From CAYNJF01 sp964351745 (lineage in GTDB: Bacteria; Pseudomonadota; Gammaproteobacteria; Berkiellales; Berkiellaceae), in contig CAYGPI010000022.1 in the NCBI GenBank assembly GCA_964351745.1, forward strand, positions 1 to 30,413: a stretch of 30,413 bases of DNA, written 5' to 3'. Shown here piece after piece: positions 30,127 to 30,413 of the stretch; the stretch's first letter is position 1, and each line of letters begins with the position of its first letter. The position numbers and the translations under genes are program-made. The notes below the pieces were generated by a model. The model saw nothing but the letters and a program-made list of their open reading frames with translations. It was not told where the DNA came from and searched no databases.

Positions 30127-30413
30127 GTGCCGAGCAACATTGAATCAAGGGTTATAAACTCTGAAAAGCATATTAAACAGAACCCTTGGTTAGGTGCCTC
30201 TTGGAAGCTACTAGCCTTTGCTTGTTATGCAGCTTTGAATGGCATTGCTAGGTATTTGTCGGGCGGTGCAGATTCAGCTTTAACAACGCCTTTGCCTGTT
30301 AATAGTATTATCTTTTTTCAAGATCTTTTTGCGCTTCTTTTTGTCATGCAATGGATCCACAAAGATGCAAAGGCATGGCGCAAACCACGATATAAATGGA
30401 TTCACGTTTTAAG
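30127..30413 (+). CDS. Probable EamA/DMT-family transporter, N-terminal part
   Basis: An open frame begins at GTG 30127, just after an in-frame stop at 30121, and runs off the window with 95 codons visible. The sequence NPWLGASWKLLAFACYAALN, then GIARYLSGG and LPVNSIIFFQDLFALLFVMQ, looks like the first two helices of drug/metabolite transporters. A perfect TATAAT lies at 30088-30093 and another at 30106-30111, one of which may be the -10. The ribosome site is weak. It is divergent from the four-gene operon. Substrate cannot be judged from the fragment. Confidence 0.7.
   Translation, partial: MPSNIESRVINSEKHIKQNPWLGASWKLLAFACYAALNGIARYLSGGADSALTTPLPVNSIIFFQDLFALLFVMQWIHKDAKAWRKPRYKWIHVL

Overview
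The window looks like chromosomal DNA of an AT-leaning gammaproteobacterium, most likely of the order Legionellales or a close relative (Legionella, Coxiella, Aquicella or Berkiella type). This is inferred from the mix of ordinary housekeeping genes (argS, a serine-biosynthesis enzyme, a YchJ-type protein) with many eukaryote-like or effector-like proteins: three ankyrin-type proteins, one with an F-box-like segment, a NADAR protein and a protein with a caspase-like His/Cys pair. The species cannot be named from the sequence alone.

Layout. 1-9.2 kb: a truncated hypothetical gene, a PaaI-like thioesterase, a Nudix hydrolase, several unknown proteins, argS, a small ankyrin protein and a fused phosphoserine phosphatase/phosphoglycerate dehydrogenase. 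9.2-12.9 kb: a secreted TPR-like protein, a small membrane-like protein and a 720-residue ankyrin protein made of four 160-residue supermodules, each gene followed by a clear intrinsic terminator. 12.9-14.2 kb: a TetR-family regulator and, upstream on the same strand, a small double-glycine-leader (bacteriocin-like) peptide. The peptide's promoter is near-consensus and carries an 18-bp palindrome in its spacer.

14.2-21.7 kb is a plastic accessory patch. It holds a REP-associated (Y1/HUH) transposase bounded by inverted AAAGGACACCC ends, further copies of the same GGTGTCC repeat, a broken 3' fragment of lipA abutting one copy, decayed IS200/IS605 tnpA and tnpB remnants, a probable broken gene, an F-box-like/ankyrin protein, a NADAR protein and the caspase-like protein. 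21.9-26.6 kb: an ATP-grasp ligase followed by an AstE/aspartoacylase-type zinc hydrolase, a pentapeptide-repeat membrane protein with a degenerate two-TM channel-like C terminus, and a YchJ-type SEC-C protein.

26.6-30.0 kb is a tight four-gene minus-strand operon: YiiX/YaeF-like permuted papain-fold enzyme, ThiF/E1-like adenylyltransferase, LuxI-like/exosortase-associated GNAT acyltransferase, and alpha/beta hydrolase. The genes overlap or lie within 5 bp of each other. With the bacteriocin promoter, this is the best candidate for an undescribed system, plausibly an acyl- or peptide-conjugation pathway. The window ends inside a probable EamA/DMT transporter gene.

Several starts were moved to internal ATG codons because a Shine-Dalgarno sequence sits at the right distance there. 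All functions are read from motifs by eye; no database search was possible.
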